The position numbers and the translations under genes are program-made. Below, in pieces: positions 27,298 to 36,405 of a DNA stretch of 64,000 nucleotides; within the stretch, counting starts at the first letter, position 1; every line of letters starts with the position of its first letter. Under the pieces are notes generated by a model. It had not been told where the DNA came from, did no database searches, and worked only from the letters and a program-made list of their open reading frames with translations. The DNA is from Alphaproteobacteria bacterium CG11_big_fil_rev_8_21_14_0_20_39_49 (GTDB lineage: Bacteria > Pseudomonadota > Alphaproteobacteria > Rickettsiales > UBA6187), in the NCBI GenBank assembly GCA_002787635.1, contig PCXK01000007.1, positions 23,427-87,426 on the forward strand, read 5' to 3'.

Positions 27298-28484
27298 AAA
27301 CATCTGCGTTAATTTTACCGGCGTTGCTAGTCGGTTCTAAAGCCTTTTTAGACCCTGCTTTTGTGCAACATTACCGTTCAGGTTTAAAGAATAGAAACAC
27401 TTATTATAATGATAAGCCGCATCTCGGTAAGAACATAGACGGCAAACATGATACAAGGCTTGAGATGTTCCGTTTACTAAAAGGTTTGTGGGGATTTTTA
27501 AAAGGGGATAATGAAAAAGATATTTATTTTGAGGCAGATAAACAGGAAGATAAACTTAATACGGAAGCATTAAAGCCAAAAGAAAAGTTTAATGCAAGTA
27601 ATGTGCGTTATCTTTTAGCAAATGATCTTTTAGGAGGCGTTTTAAAGATGACGAAAAAAGGTTTGAACCCTGACATGGCACTTGATGATGAGGGGAATAA
27701 TACGGCACATCTGATAGCTAAAGGCATTGTCAGAAAGTTTTCCGACAATGAAGATAATACCAAAATCTATGTTGATTACGGCATGGAAATAATTAAGCAG
27801 TTAACAGTTGGCGGCATTGACCTTAGTTCTAAAAATAAAGATGGTGAAACTGTTGAGGATATTTTTAATAATAGTTCGAACTTAGCCGAACAAAAAGATG
27901 AAAACAGATATATATATAAGCAACTGGCATTTTTAGTGCAGTCATATAGAAAAAACCAGATGAACCCGATGGCTGAAATATCAGACCAAAAAGATGAAGA
28001 CATAGTGCATGTAATGTTTGATGACCCTACTTCCCAGCTATTTAATATAGCCGAACAGCTAAATCCGTCTGCAATAGCGATAGATAGAGTTTCCGCTCTT
28101 ATAAAGACCGGAGCCGATATATACGCAACAAGGCATAGGACTAATATGAACATAAAAGATAAAACGGAGCAGGATAAGTATAATGACCGCTGTGTAATAG
28201 ATTATATTGTGACGACAGGGGTAAAAAAGGACAATGATTACTATAATAAAGCATTGATAGAAACTGCCAAAGAAAATTGGGGAGAACAAGCCGCCGATAA
28301 ATTAATAACAATGGTGAAGGTGCGTGATATTGTAGCAAGATCGGCAAGTTGTTATAATATTGAAGAACAAGAATTGCCTGATGACTGTGACAAGGGGCTT
28401 ACGGTCTCAAAGTTGTTTAGTTGGGATATAGCTGAAAAAGACTTTAGAAAATTTATTACCGAACACAAATCAAGGCAACCTTAG
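27294..28484 (+). CDS. Secreted ankyrin-like repeat protein
   Basis: 396 residues, starting with MKTSALILPALLVGSKAFLD, the same type of leader as the gene at 19802. The N-terminal third has ankyrin-like units containing KKGLNPDMALDDEGNNTAHL and GIDLSSKNKDGETVEDIF; a further unit is at RVSALIKTGADIYATR. It shares the NPD...GN-TAH motif with 18503 and 19802. The start overlaps the stop of the truncated restriction gene (TTATGA). Function unknown; likely an exported paralogue of the other two. Confidence 0.8.
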   Translation: MKTSALILPALLVGSKAFLDPAFVQHYRSGLKNRNTYYNDKPHLGKNIDGKHDTRLEMFRLLKGLWGFLKGDNEKDIYFEADKQEDKLNTEALKPKEKFNASNVRYLLANDLLGGVLKMTKKGLNPDMALDDEGNNTAHLIAKGIVRKFSDNEDNTKIYVDYGMEIIKQLTVGGIDLSSKNKDGETVEDIFNNSSNLAEQKDENRYIYKQLAFLVQSYRKNQMNPMAEISDQKDEDIVHVMFDDPTSQLFNIAEQLNPSAIAIDRVSALIKTGADIYATRHRTNMNIKDKTEQDKYNDRCVIDYIVTTGVKKDNDYYNKALIETAKENWGEQAADKLITMVKVRDIVARSASCYNIEEQELPDDCDKGLTVSKLFSWDIAEKDFRKFITEHKSRQP

Positions 28485-28561
28485 ATTTCTTTAGAGTATT
28501 TTACACCTACAGAAGCATCTGCAAAATGTTGCAAAGTTCAAATTTGAGTTTTTTTTATCCC

Positions 28562-28700
28562 CTCTCCCTCAAGGGGAGAGTAGTTTTTGACTTTTGCAGA
28601 GCCTTCTTTAGTAATTTTACTATAGGAAACTATGGCGAGAACCTGCTGAGATTGCCCTTCTAATTTCCTACAAAAATTCGGGTAATGACAGCATTGTTCA
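28562..28700. repeat. Palindromic repeats between the ankyrin-like gene and tesA
   Basis: Two elements. A small hairpin CTCTCCC-TCAAG-GGGAGAG (28562-28580), which resembles the CCCTC..GAGGG element found inside the gene at 54846. Then, at 28648-28700, a partial copy of the large GTCATCCCC...GGGGGATGACA element (see 34868 and 42484), with ATTCGGGTAATGACAGCAT. Confidence 0.65.
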
Positions 28701-28723
28701 ACATATTTACCGGACACTTATTT

Positions 28724-29371
28724 TTATTCGTCGTCCTGATTATTTTTTATATTTTTAATAAAATAATCCGCTAAGCCTTTGGCTATTTCGTCTACTCCCT
28801 TTTCATTAGGGTGTATAGTATCTTTTTGCATATAGAGTGTTTTTCCAAAAATGCCTTTCAATAGAAACGGGTATAAAGGAGTAGAATATTGTTCTGCCAG
28901 TTCCGTATATATCGCATTGAATTGCTTTTGGTAATCTACTCCGTAGTTAAGAGGTGCTTCTACTGCGGATAAGATTACAAACACGTTCTTTTCCCGTGCG
29001 GTTTTTATCATAGCCTCTACATTCGACTTTATAACCTGAGGAGGATATCCGCGTAATAAGTCGTTACCTCCTAGTGCTATAAGAATGATATCGGGATTAT
29101 GTTTTTCTAAAGCCCATTTTATTCTGTTTCGTCCTCCCGCAGTTGTGTCGCCCGATACTCCGCCATTGATTACCTTAATTAAGTAACCTTCTTCATTAAG
29201 GATAGTTTCAAGCTTGTGGTCAAGTTTTTGAAGCTTCGCAAGACCGTATCCGGCAATAATACTATCTCCGAACAGCAAGATTGAGGTTGCAGATTTTTCT
29301 TCTGCGTGTGATACTGGAGGGGAGCTAAACACAAACACAAATACAAATATGCGTAAAAATAATTTAAACAT
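28724..29371 (-). CDS. tesA: GDSL-type arylesterase/lysophospholipase TesA
   Basis: 215-residue SGNH hydrolase with a signal peptide (MFKLFLRIFVFVFVFSSPPVSHA), acting in the periplasm on esters. Block I FGDSIIAGYG has the catalytic Ser (GDS at 35-37), block III is GGNDLLRG, and the catalytic Asp/His are in DTIHPNEKG. The frame extends 87 codons upstream, but this extension is antisense to ybbA; the start at 29371 gives the signal peptide. It is divergent from ybbA, the same arrangement as in E. coli. Confidence 0.93.
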   Translation of the reverse strand: MFKLFLRIFVFVFVFSSPPVSHAEEKSATSILLFGDSIIAGYGLAKLQKLDHKLETILNEEGYLIKVINGGVSGDTTAGGRNRIKWALEKHNPDIILIALGGNDLLRGYPPQVIKSNVEAMIKTAREKNVFVILSAVEAPLNYGVDYQKQFNAIYTELAEQYSTPLYPFLLKGIFGKTLYMQKDTIHPNEKGVDEIAKGLADYFIKNIKNNQDDE

Positions 29372-30038
29372 AATATCGCTTTCTAATGTCTCATTGACCC
29401 TTAAGGGACCTTCGGGTTTATATATTAACATTTTACAACAAATTGATATGAATGTACAGAGTGGAGATTTCATTAGCGTCACGGGAGCGTCAGGTTCCGG
29501 TAAAACTTCCCTTATGATGTTAATTTCAGGTGTAGAAAAAGCTACTTCAGGAAAAATTGAAGTTGCCGGAAAAGAATTGCAGGATCTAGATGAAGATGGG
29601 CTAGCTGCCTTCAGGCGAGATAATATAGGCATCGTTTTTCAAAATTTCCACTTAATCCCGACAATGACGGCATTTGAAAATGTTGAGGTTGCATTAGAAC
29701 TTGCAGGTATCGGTGATGCTGCAAAAATAGCAAAAAACAGCCTAAAAGAAGTAGGGCTGCAAAAAAGAACGGATCACTATCCCGACCAGCTATCGGGAGG
29801 AGAGCAACAAAGAGTGGCTCTGGCAAGGGCATTTGCTACCCGCCCGAAGATATTACTTGCAGATGAGCCTACGGGCAACCTTGACAGTGAAAACGGCAAG
29901 ATAGTTACCGACCTTTTATTACAAATGAAGGATAATTCGGGGACAACCCTGTTATTGATTACCCATGACCCGAAGCTGGCGGAAATGTCGTCTAGAAAAT
30001 TTGTAATGCAAGACGGTAAGATTAATGAAAAAAAGTGA
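29349..30038 (+). CDS. ybbA: ABC transporter ATP-binding protein, YbbA type
   Basis: 229-residue ATPase of the LolD/MacB-like family. Walker A GASGSGKT (46-53), Q-loop FQNFHLIPTMTAFENV, signature LSGGEQQRVALARA, Walker B LLADEPTGNLDS and H-loop ITHDPKLA are all intact. It is followed by the permease ybbP with a short overlap, and is divergent from tesA; the coding starts of ybbA and tesA overlap by 23 bp. The family moves or extracts lipids and hydrophobic molecules at the inner membrane, and may work with TesA. Confidence 0.92.
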   Translation: MRKNNLNIISLSNVSLTLKGPSGLYINILQQIDMNVQSGDFISVTGASGSGKTSLMMLISGVEKATSGKIEVAGKELQDLDEDGLAAFRRDNIGIVFQNFHLIPTMTAFENVEVALELAGIGDAAKIAKNSLKEVGLQKRTDHYPDQLSGGEQQRVALARAFATRPKILLADEPTGNLDSENGKIVTDLLLQMKDNSGTTLLLITHDPKLAEMSSRKFVMQDGKINEKK

Positions 30039-32556
30039 TGTAAAACTATCTTGGAAACTTGCAAAAAGTGAGCTTTATCATGGCTGGAAGCATTTTTATG
30101 TTTTTCTGGCATGCCTTATTCTCGGCGTTTCGGTAATGGCTAGCGTAAGTACATTTGGCTCGGTTGTAAATAAAACACTAAAAGATGAAGCACAAAGCCT
30201 GCTCGGCGGCGATATTGAAGTGCGTGTAAGGGGAGTTGAGATAACGCAGGAGCAAAAAGATTTCCTGAAAAAATACGGTAGGTTGTCTTATGTGGCTACC
30301 GTCAGATCCATGTTGTATCATGAGGATCGTAGCAATCTTATAGAAATTAAGGCAGTAGACGAAAATTATCCTTTAATCGGTAATTTAGAATTAAACGAAA
30401 ATATATCCAATGAAAATGCCATGGGTAATAACGGATTAATTGTTGACCCCATTTTGTTATCGCAGGCTAACCTGAATGTAGGCGATGAAGTGAGAGTAGG
30501 TTCGGGAAAATTCGTTATAAGGGGTACTATAAAAAAAGAACCTGACAAGGCTGTGCAGATATTTACTTTCGGTCCAAGGGTAATGATGAGCATAGATTCT
30601 TTAAAAGAGACGGATATAGTAAAGACCTTCAGCTTAGTTTCGCACAGATACAGGATTGACCTGCCTGATAATGTAATAGCTGATAAAAAATATGTCAAAG
30701 GAGTAGAGAAAGAACTTGGAAAACAGTTCCCTGAAATGTCGTGGAGAGTTGAAAACGGTACTGATGGAAATGACAATTTAAAAGAGTTCTTAGACCAGTT
30801 GGTTGCTTTTATGACTCTTTCGGGAATAGCTACGTTCCTGATAGCGGGTATCGGTATAGCAAGTTCCGTCCGTGCCTACCTTGAAAAAAAATCCCATACA
30901 ATGGCGGTTTTAAAAGTGCAGGGTGCATCCGGCAGGATAATAATGCTTACATATGTTACGGTAATCGGAAGCTTATCATTACTGGGGGGATTTGTGGGTA
31001 TTTTAATATCCGTCTTTGCCACCGGTTTAATTATGCCTGTAATTGCTAATTTTTTACCGACATTAGAAGGGCAGGGGAGTGTTTATATACCGTCCCTGCT
31101 TTTGGCTATGTGGTATGGCTTGTTGATATCTTATATATTCTCTTTTCCTGCGTTGTTCAGTGCCGTTGAAGTAAAGCCCTCAACATTATTTAGAAGTAAA
31201 ATAGCTATGCTACGCTTTAGTAATAATGAAAAAATGCGGGTTGTGGTTTCGTTTCTTGTGGGCGGGTTGCTCGGGACATTGTATGTAACGGCTAATGACA
31301 AGCTGTTTATAATCGGAGCTGTAGCTGTTATAGCGGTATCTTTTCTGCTATTCTGGTTAAGTGCGATACTGGTAAAAAAAATCACAAAGAAAATAAAAGT
31401 AAAAACTCCATGGTTGAAACTGGCTTTGGGTAATATGCACCGCCCCGGCTCGTCTACTGCAACAGTTGTTTTTTCTATCGGTATCAGCCTTACGGTTCTT
31501 ATAGCACTTACGCTGACGGAAGCCAATTTCCAGTACCGTATAAAGCAGATAATGCAGGAAAGAGCGCCGTCATTATTTTTAATTGATATTCAGCCCGACC
31601 AGAAAGAAGATATTAAAAAATTACTAGGTGAATATGCTTCTGAGGAGAATATCCTTCTTTATCCTATGGTACGTGGGAGAATTGTGCAGATTGACGGAGT
31701 GCCTGTAGAAAATGTAAAGGTAAAAAATGATATAAGCTGGGCGGTACGTGGTGACAGGGGGCTAAGCTATAGCTCAAAACCTCCTTCTAACGCAAATATA
31801 GTCAGAGGAAAGTGGTGGGAAGAAAATTATCAAGGTGAGCATTTGCTTTCAGTAGATGAACGCTTTTTAGACGGTATGGGCGTAGATATCGGCGATACAA
31901 TTACGGTCAGTGTTCTGGGTAGTGATATTACCGCCAAAATAGCAAGTGCCAGAAAGATAGATTATTCAACCTTCCAGCTTAATTTTGCTATGATGTTCAC
32001 TCCTGCGGCAATTGAAAATCTGCCGCATACCAGTCTTGCAACTATACATATGAAGCCTGATTCTGAAAAAGAATTTGAACTTGTGGGCAAAATAGCAAAG
32101 CAGTTTCCTACGGTAACACCGGTACGCACCCGTGAGGTAGTTAAATTAGTACGGGATATTATGGCTAATATCGCAATTGCCTTAAGAATTACAGTAGGAA
32201 TAAGCCTGTTTGCGGGAATATTGGTTTTAACAAGTGCTTTAAGTGCAACCCTAACCCAAAGAATGTATGATGTGGCTATATTAAAAGTTTTGGGTTCAAG
32301 ACGTATCGATATATTAAAAAGCTGCACCGTTGAGTGGATGCTGCTTGCTTTTGTAACTTCTATAATAGCTGCGACTATCGGTACTATAGGGGCTTATCTG
32401 ATAAATAGCCGTTTAAGGGGTGATGAGTTTTACATTATGCCGCATGTTACATTAATAACCATAGCAGGCTGTGTAGCTGTTATCTGGATTATAGGTTATA
32501 TAGGAAATAAAAAGCTTTTCAGCTTCCGTCCTTCAACGCTTTTAAGGAATGAGTAG
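30025..32556 (+). CDS. ybbP: FtsX-like ABC transporter permease, YbbP type
   Basis: 843-residue membrane protein with two FtsX/MacB-type permease domains. There is an N-terminal helix (FYVFLACLILGVSVMASV), a large periplasmic part, and three helices about 255-370. After a middle pair near 400-440, a second periplasmic domain precedes the final three helices (VGISLFAGILVLTSALSATL and onward). The start overlaps the end of ybbA by 14 bp, so the two are translated together. The substrate is not known. Confidence 0.92.
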   Translation: MKKSDVKLSWKLAKSELYHGWKHFYVFLACLILGVSVMASVSTFGSVVNKTLKDEAQSLLGGDIEVRVRGVEITQEQKDFLKKYGRLSYVATVRSMLYHEDRSNLIEIKAVDENYPLIGNLELNENISNENAMGNNGLIVDPILLSQANLNVGDEVRVGSGKFVIRGTIKKEPDKAVQIFTFGPRVMMSIDSLKETDIVKTFSLVSHRYRIDLPDNVIADKKYVKGVEKELGKQFPEMSWRVENGTDGNDNLKEFLDQLVAFMTLSGIATFLIAGIGIASSVRAYLEKKSHTMAVLKVQGASGRIIMLTYVTVIGSLSLLGGFVGILISVFATGLIMPVIANFLPTLEGQGSVYIPSLLLAMWYGLLISYIFSFPALFSAVEVKPSTLFRSKIAMLRFSNNEKMRVVVSFLVGGLLGTLYVTANDKLFIIGAVAVIAVSFLLFWLSAILVKKITKKIKVKTPWLKLALGNMHRPGSSTATVVFSIGISLTVLIALTLTEANFQYRIKQIMQERAPSLFLIDIQPDQKEDIKKLLGEYASEENILLYPMVRGRIVQIDGVPVENVKVKNDISWAVRGDRGLSYSSKPPSNANIVRGKWWEENYQGEHLLSVDERFLDGMGVDIGDTITVSVLGSDITAKIASARKIDYSTFQLNFAMMFTPAAIENLPHTSLATIHMKPDSEKEFELVGKIAKQFPTVTPVRTREVVKLVRDIMANIAIALRITVGISLFAGILVLTSALSATLTQRMYDVAILKVLGSRRIDILKSCTVEWMLLAFVTSIIAATIGTIGAYLINSRLRGDEFYIMPHVTLITIAGCVAVIWIIGYIGNKKLFSFRPSTLLRNE

Positions 32557-32571
32557 TGGACGCACCCTGTC

Positions 32572-32609
32572 ATACTATGAAAAAAGTTTCCTAACTTTTT
32601 TCATAGTAT
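32572..32609 (+). terminator. Long hairpin after ybbP
   Basis: Perfect 17-bp stem (ATACTATGAAAAAAGTT with its complement) and a TCCT loop, 15 bp after the ybbP stop. The right arm contains a T tract. A similar AAAAAAGTT-TCCT-AACTTTTTT core occurs near 63948, so it may be both a dispersed repeat and a terminator. Confidence 0.7.
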
Positions 32610-32628
32610 TTCCAAAATTTATTGATAA

Positions 32629-32720
32629 TTGTCATCCCCGCCTCCGTGCTGGGATCTTCTGTCAATTAAAGCATATCCCCCTATAATTTGTTTTACTAAA
32701 CAAATTCGTGGAATGACAAC
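32629..32720. repeat. Palindromic repeat, GTCATCCCC...GAATGACA type
   Basis: Begins TTGTCATCCCCGCC, has the interior CCCCCTATAATT shared with the copies at 34868 and 42484, and ends TTCGTGGAATGACAAC. A further copy seems to begin at the right edge of the window (CACTATAATTTGTTTTACT). Confidence 0.7.
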
Positions 32721-32736
32721 AGAAATATTTATGGTA

Positions 32737-33597
32737 TCAACTAAGGCTTAAAGAACCCTCGCTTCTGCTATCTCTCCTTAACAAAGCAGGTCTTTGCCCC
32801 GATGGAGTTTCGTTAGAGCTGTTACTTAAAGTTGCTGTTCCGCCGCCGTTCCTGTTCCTGTCAAGGCGGTTTCTGTGCAGGGGAATGCTGTCGGCGGAGG
32901 TTGTTGAGGTATCGTCAAAAATTTCGGGGTTGACGCTATGTTCTTCTTGCGAATTTTGGGCTGTTACCATTGAAACGAAAGTTATTTCTCCGGGAACCTT
33001 TTTGTATGCTTTGTCATGCGTTTGCGAAACGTTCATTTCTTGTAATGCGTCTTTTTTTTGCCACCCTAAATATTTAGGGTTATCAGTAAGAACCGACATT
33101 ATATCGTCAATGTCGGAAAGGGGCATTGAATTTTTCTGCTCTTTTTCAAGCTTTAATGCGGATAGTTGTTCCAAAATCATTTCAAAAACAGATTCTGTTA
33201 GAAATTCTCTGGCTTTATCAGCGTCCTTAATTTGCGGAGGTTTTTTCTGGTCTATAATATTGGGGTTTTTATATGTTTGTACTAGTTGGGGTATTTCAGT
33301 TTGAGCAAATGCATCTTGAGAGTAATCTTTTCTAAAATAAACGGCACGGTTTTTCTTTACATGGTCAAATGATTGTTTTGCTAATGATTTGACGGACGAG
33401 GCTTTTTCGTCTAACTCGTTTTCCGATAGGATTTCTTGTAAATTAGTTGCAAACGGGTCGTAATTATCCGAACTTAATGCGGCTGCTAAACCGGAAATAA
33501 CCGTGATTGCTTTTGTCTTGTTATCTTTTGGTATATCAATACAGTTTTCAAGATATCCTCTCAAAAGGTAATGACCGTTGCTCTTTATATCCGTCAT
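32737..33597 (-). CDS. Hypothetical protein with disordered C-terminus
   Basis: 286 residues with no recognised family. Residues 1-175 are mainly helical (YLLRGYLENCIDIPK, LTESVFEMILEQLSALKLEK). The last 70 residues are rich in Ser, Arg, Asn and Gly (NRLDRNRNGGG, SRSEGSLSLS) and are probably disordered. There is no signal peptide or membrane helix. Its composition and isolated position among repeats resemble the other lineage-specific proteins in this window. A role cannot be assigned. Confidence 0.65.
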   Translation of the reverse strand: MTDIKSNGHYLLRGYLENCIDIPKDNKTKAITVISGLAAALSSDNYDPFATNLQEILSENELDEKASSVKSLAKQSFDHVKKNRAVYFRKDYSQDAFAQTEIPQLVQTYKNPNIIDQKKPPQIKDADKAREFLTESVFEMILEQLSALKLEKEQKNSMPLSDIDDIMSVLTDNPKYLGWQKKDALQEMNVSQTHDKAYKKVPGEITFVSMVTAQNSQEEHSVNPEIFDDTSTTSADSIPLHRNRLDRNRNGGGTATLSNSSNETPSGQRPALLRRDSRSEGSLSLS

Positions 33598-33897
33598 ATA
33601 TTGCCTATTTTTTATAATATTGATATTACATTTATATTATATGTGCAACATTATATTAACACTTGAATCGTAAATATATGTTTTATTTTATTTTTATAGT
33701 TTTATTAAAATAAGTCTGTAAATAAGACTATATTTAAGGTATAATTATACTATAGTAAATTTGAATTTACTTTGATCATATATGGATTCCATGATAAAAA
33801 ATTTTACTAAATTTTTTTCATAAGATGACAAGGTAGGTAAATTAAAAATTTACTATTATAAGATGTTTTTATCAATTAACGGCAATAAAGGCTTATA
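33598..33897. repeat. AT-rich 300-bp spacer with dispersed repeat
   Basis: Holds the palindrome AGTAAATTTGAATTTACT (33753-33770) and, at 33784-33833, a 50-bp segment that is almost identical, in inverted orientation, to 63866-63915 (about two mismatches; shared core ATGATAAAAAATTTTACTAA). No gene is seen; the phoH promoter must lie here. Confidence 0.8.
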
Positions 33898-34854
33898 TTG
33901 AAAAAAAAACCAAAATATGTGTCATTCGACAATAATCTTCATCTTACCGCATTATTTGGTGAGCAAGACTGCAATCTACTGAAAATCGAAGAAAAGCTTG
34001 GGGTTTCAATAACATCTCGCGGTAATATGATATTTATATCGGGTGATAATGAAAAAGTAACTCAGGCGGAGCATATATTAGAGTCGCTATATCATAAACT
34101 CGAACAAGGTATGGAGGTGGGCATGAGCGAAGTTGAAGCAGCTTTACGCATGGTATCAAACAGTACAAACGAAAAAAAGAAAGTAAAAAACACCCTGTTT
34201 GAACAGGAAATTGTTGTTAAAACCGCTAAAAAACAGATAGTCCCCCATTCTAATACACAAAAACAATATATAAAGGCATTATATAAAAAAGACCTTGTAT
34301 TTGCCAATGGTCCTGCCGGTACGGGTAAGACTTATCTGGCTGTTGCGGTGGGCGTTTCAATGTTCCTGAATCATAAGGTCGAGCGTATTATTCTGGTGCG
34401 TCCGGCAGTTGAGGCAGGAGAAAAAATAGGATTTCTGCCCGGTGATATGAAAGAGAAGGTAGACCCTTATATGCAGCCTTTATATGATGCTTTGTATGAT
34501 ATGTTCCCTGCCGAAAAAGTGCAAAAATATATTGAAAACAGGGTGATAGAAATTGCACCCCTTGCCTTTATGAGAGGTCGTACGTTAAAAGACGCATTCG
34601 TTATTTTGGACGAAGCACAAAACGCTACTCCCACCCAAATGAAAATGTTCCTTACCAGACTTGGTGAAAATTCAAGAATGGTAGTAAACGGCGACCTGTC
34701 ACAAATCGACTTGCCACCACACAGCAAATCGGGTCTTGATGATGCCTTAAACAAACTACGCAATATAGATGAGATAGGTTATGTTCAATTCGGGGAAGAG
34801 GACATAGTCCGCCATAACCTTGTGGCTAAGATAGTTCATGCGTATAAAGAGTAG
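33898..34854 (+). CDS. phoH: PhoH family ATPase (YbeZ-like)
   Basis: 318-residue nucleotide-binding protein of the PhoH/YbeZ type, linked to RNA and ribosome metabolism. An N-terminal KH-like region (LLKIEEKLGVSITSRGNMIF) precedes the ATPase with Walker A GPAGTGKT (138-145) and Walker B FVILDEAQN. The length is normal. The start appears to be TTG at 33898 with AAAGG upstream; no ATG gives the full N-terminal domain. The usual partner ybeY is not adjacent; a repeat-filled spacer follows. Confidence 0.93.
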   Translation: MKKKPKYVSFDNNLHLTALFGEQDCNLLKIEEKLGVSITSRGNMIFISGDNEKVTQAEHILESLYHKLEQGMEVGMSEVEAALRMVSNSTNEKKKVKNTLFEQEIVVKTAKKQIVPHSNTQKQYIKALYKKDLVFANGPAGTGKTYLAVAVGVSMFLNHKVERIILVRPAVEAGEKIGFLPGDMKEKVDPYMQPLYDALYDMFPAEKVQKYIENRVIEIAPLAFMRGRTLKDAFVILDEAQNATPTQMKMFLTRLGENSRMVVNGDLSQIDLPPHSKSGLDDALNKLRNIDEIGYVQFGEEDIVRHNLVAKIVHAYKE

Positions 34855-34867
34855 ATGAATTTTGCAT

Positions 34868-35220
34868 TTATAGTATTTTAACTTTTTAATAGTTATAATT
34901 GTCATCCCCGACTTGTTCGGGGATCTGAATAAGTTTAAATGAGATCCCCCTATAATTTTCTACGAAAATTCGGGGGATGACAGCATGGTTGAAAAGATAA
35001 AATACTATAATGTCATTCGCCGATTAAATCGGCGAATCCATTGCATAATTTCCATAGATTCCCCGGTCAAGCCGTCGAATGACATCATAAGACCCCTGCA
35101 TAATACGTCATTACCCTAATTTGCGAAGCAAATTATAGGGTAATCTCACCGGTGACGTATGCACAAAGTGCATGCATTATTATATAGCTTGGATACTATG
35201 GTCAAACCATAGTATGACGT
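34868..35220. repeat. Cluster of three palindromic repeat elements between phoH and ruvB
   Basis: This 374-bp spacer has no gene. 34868-35011: full copy of the GTCATCCCC...GGGGGATGACA element with outer arms TAGTATTTTA/TAAAATACTA; compare 42484-42592. 35011-35084: copy of the TCATTCG/CGAATGA element (compare 6947). 35110-35145: hairpin ATTACCCTAATTTG/CAAATTATAGGGTAAT. 35152-35220: element with GCACAAAGTGCATGCA and TGGATACTATGGTCAAACCA, found inverted at 54623-54687. Confidence 0.85.
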
Positions 35221-35228
35221 AGGATATT

Positions 35229-36251
35229 TTAATCAAAAATATCAACCTGTTCTGTTTTTAATTTAGGGACTGTCATACCTATGTGACCGAATGCTTGTGG
35301 TGTTAATATTCTTCCCCTTGGGGTGCGTTGAATAAAGCCAAGTTGCAGTAGATACGGTTCAATTGTTTCTTCGACCGAGTCACGTTGTTCGGAAAGACCT
35401 GCACATATAGTCTCAACGCCTACAGGTCCTCCCGAATATTTTTCAGCAATGAACCTTAAATAGCGGCGGTCGGAGCCGTCTAAACCGCATGAATCTACTT
35501 CCAAACGGCGTAAGGACTGATCGGCAATAGATGCTTGTATGATTTTGTCGCCTGCAACCTCGGCAAAGTCCCTTACACGCCTTAGTAACCGTAATGCGAT
35601 ACGAGGAGTTCCCCTTGAGCGGTTGGCAATCTCATTAGCACCATCTTTTGTAAGCTGTGCTTTGAGGATATTTGCTCCACGCTCAATTACCAGCCTTAGT
35701 TCATCAGGTGAATAAAAATTAAGGCGGGTAGGGATACCGAACCTATCCCTCAAAGGGTTGGATAATAAACCTAATCTTGTGGTTGCACCTACCAGAGTGA
35801 ATTTAGGAAGTTCAATACGCACAGTGCGTGCGGCAGGACCTTCACCGATTATTATATCAAGCTGAAAATCCTCCATTGCGGAGTATAAAACTTCTTCAAC
35901 ATTGGTGTTAAGCCTGTGTATCTCATCGATAAAAAGAACGTCATTTTCCTGAAGGTTAGTAAGAATTGCCGCCAAGTCACCGGCTTTTGTCAATAAAGGA
36001 CCGGAGGTTGCCTTAAATCCCGTACCAAGCTCCCTTGCTATTATCTGTGCGATAGTTGTTTTGCCCAATCCCGGAGGACCATATAATAAAACATGGTCTA
36101 AAGCTTCCGCCCTTGACCTTGCCGCCTCGATAAAAACACGCAGGTTGTTTTTGGCATGTTCCTGCCCGATAAAATCATCAAAGAACGAAGGGCGAAGCGT
36201 GTTCTCGGACATGTCTTCTTCAATGCGGTTAGAATCAAGGATATCGGTCAT
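35229..36251 (-). CDS. ruvB: Holliday junction branch migration ATPase RuvB
   Basis: 340-residue hexameric motor that drives branch migration with RuvA. Walker A GPPGLGKT (58-65), Walker B FIDEIHRL, sensor 1 [18 protein letters not shown] and the arginine finger region are intact, and the C-terminal winged helix ends in [12 protein letters not shown]. It is separate from ruvC and ruvA, which are at 41.9-43.2 kb on the other strand. Confidence 0.97.
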   Translation of the reverse strand: MTDILDSNRIEEDMSENTLRPSFFDDFIGQEHAKNNLRVFIEAARSRAEALDHVLLYGPPGLGKTTIAQIIARELGTGFKATSGPLLTKAGDLAAILTNLQENDVLFIDEIHRLNTNVEEVLYSAMEDFQLDIIIGEGPAARTVRIELPKFTLVGATTRLGLLSNPLRDRFGIPTRLNFYSPDELRLVIERGANILKAQLTKDGANEIANRSRGTPRIALRLLRRVRDFAEVAGDKIIQASIADQSLRRLEVDSCGLDGSDRRYLRFIAEKYSGGPVGVETICAGLSEQRDSVEETIEPYLLQLGFIQRTPRGRILTPQAFGHIGMTVPKLKTEQVDIFD

Positions 36252-36405
36252 TTAATATAGTGTTAAGTGTTAGTGTTGAGTGCCAGTATAGTTCAAGTAA
36301 TGCAAGTTGCCAGTAGAAAATTGTTTTTTTACTGGCGGATATTTTCAAATCAATTACTATAAAAATATGTAGTGTTCTACATAATCGTTATGGGGTTAAT
36401 GTGTT

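Noticed and set aside
29372..29632. An 87-residue N-terminal extension of TesA
   Set aside because: It is antisense to ybbA and would place the signal peptide in the middle of the protein. The start at 29371 gives a standard exported hydrolase.
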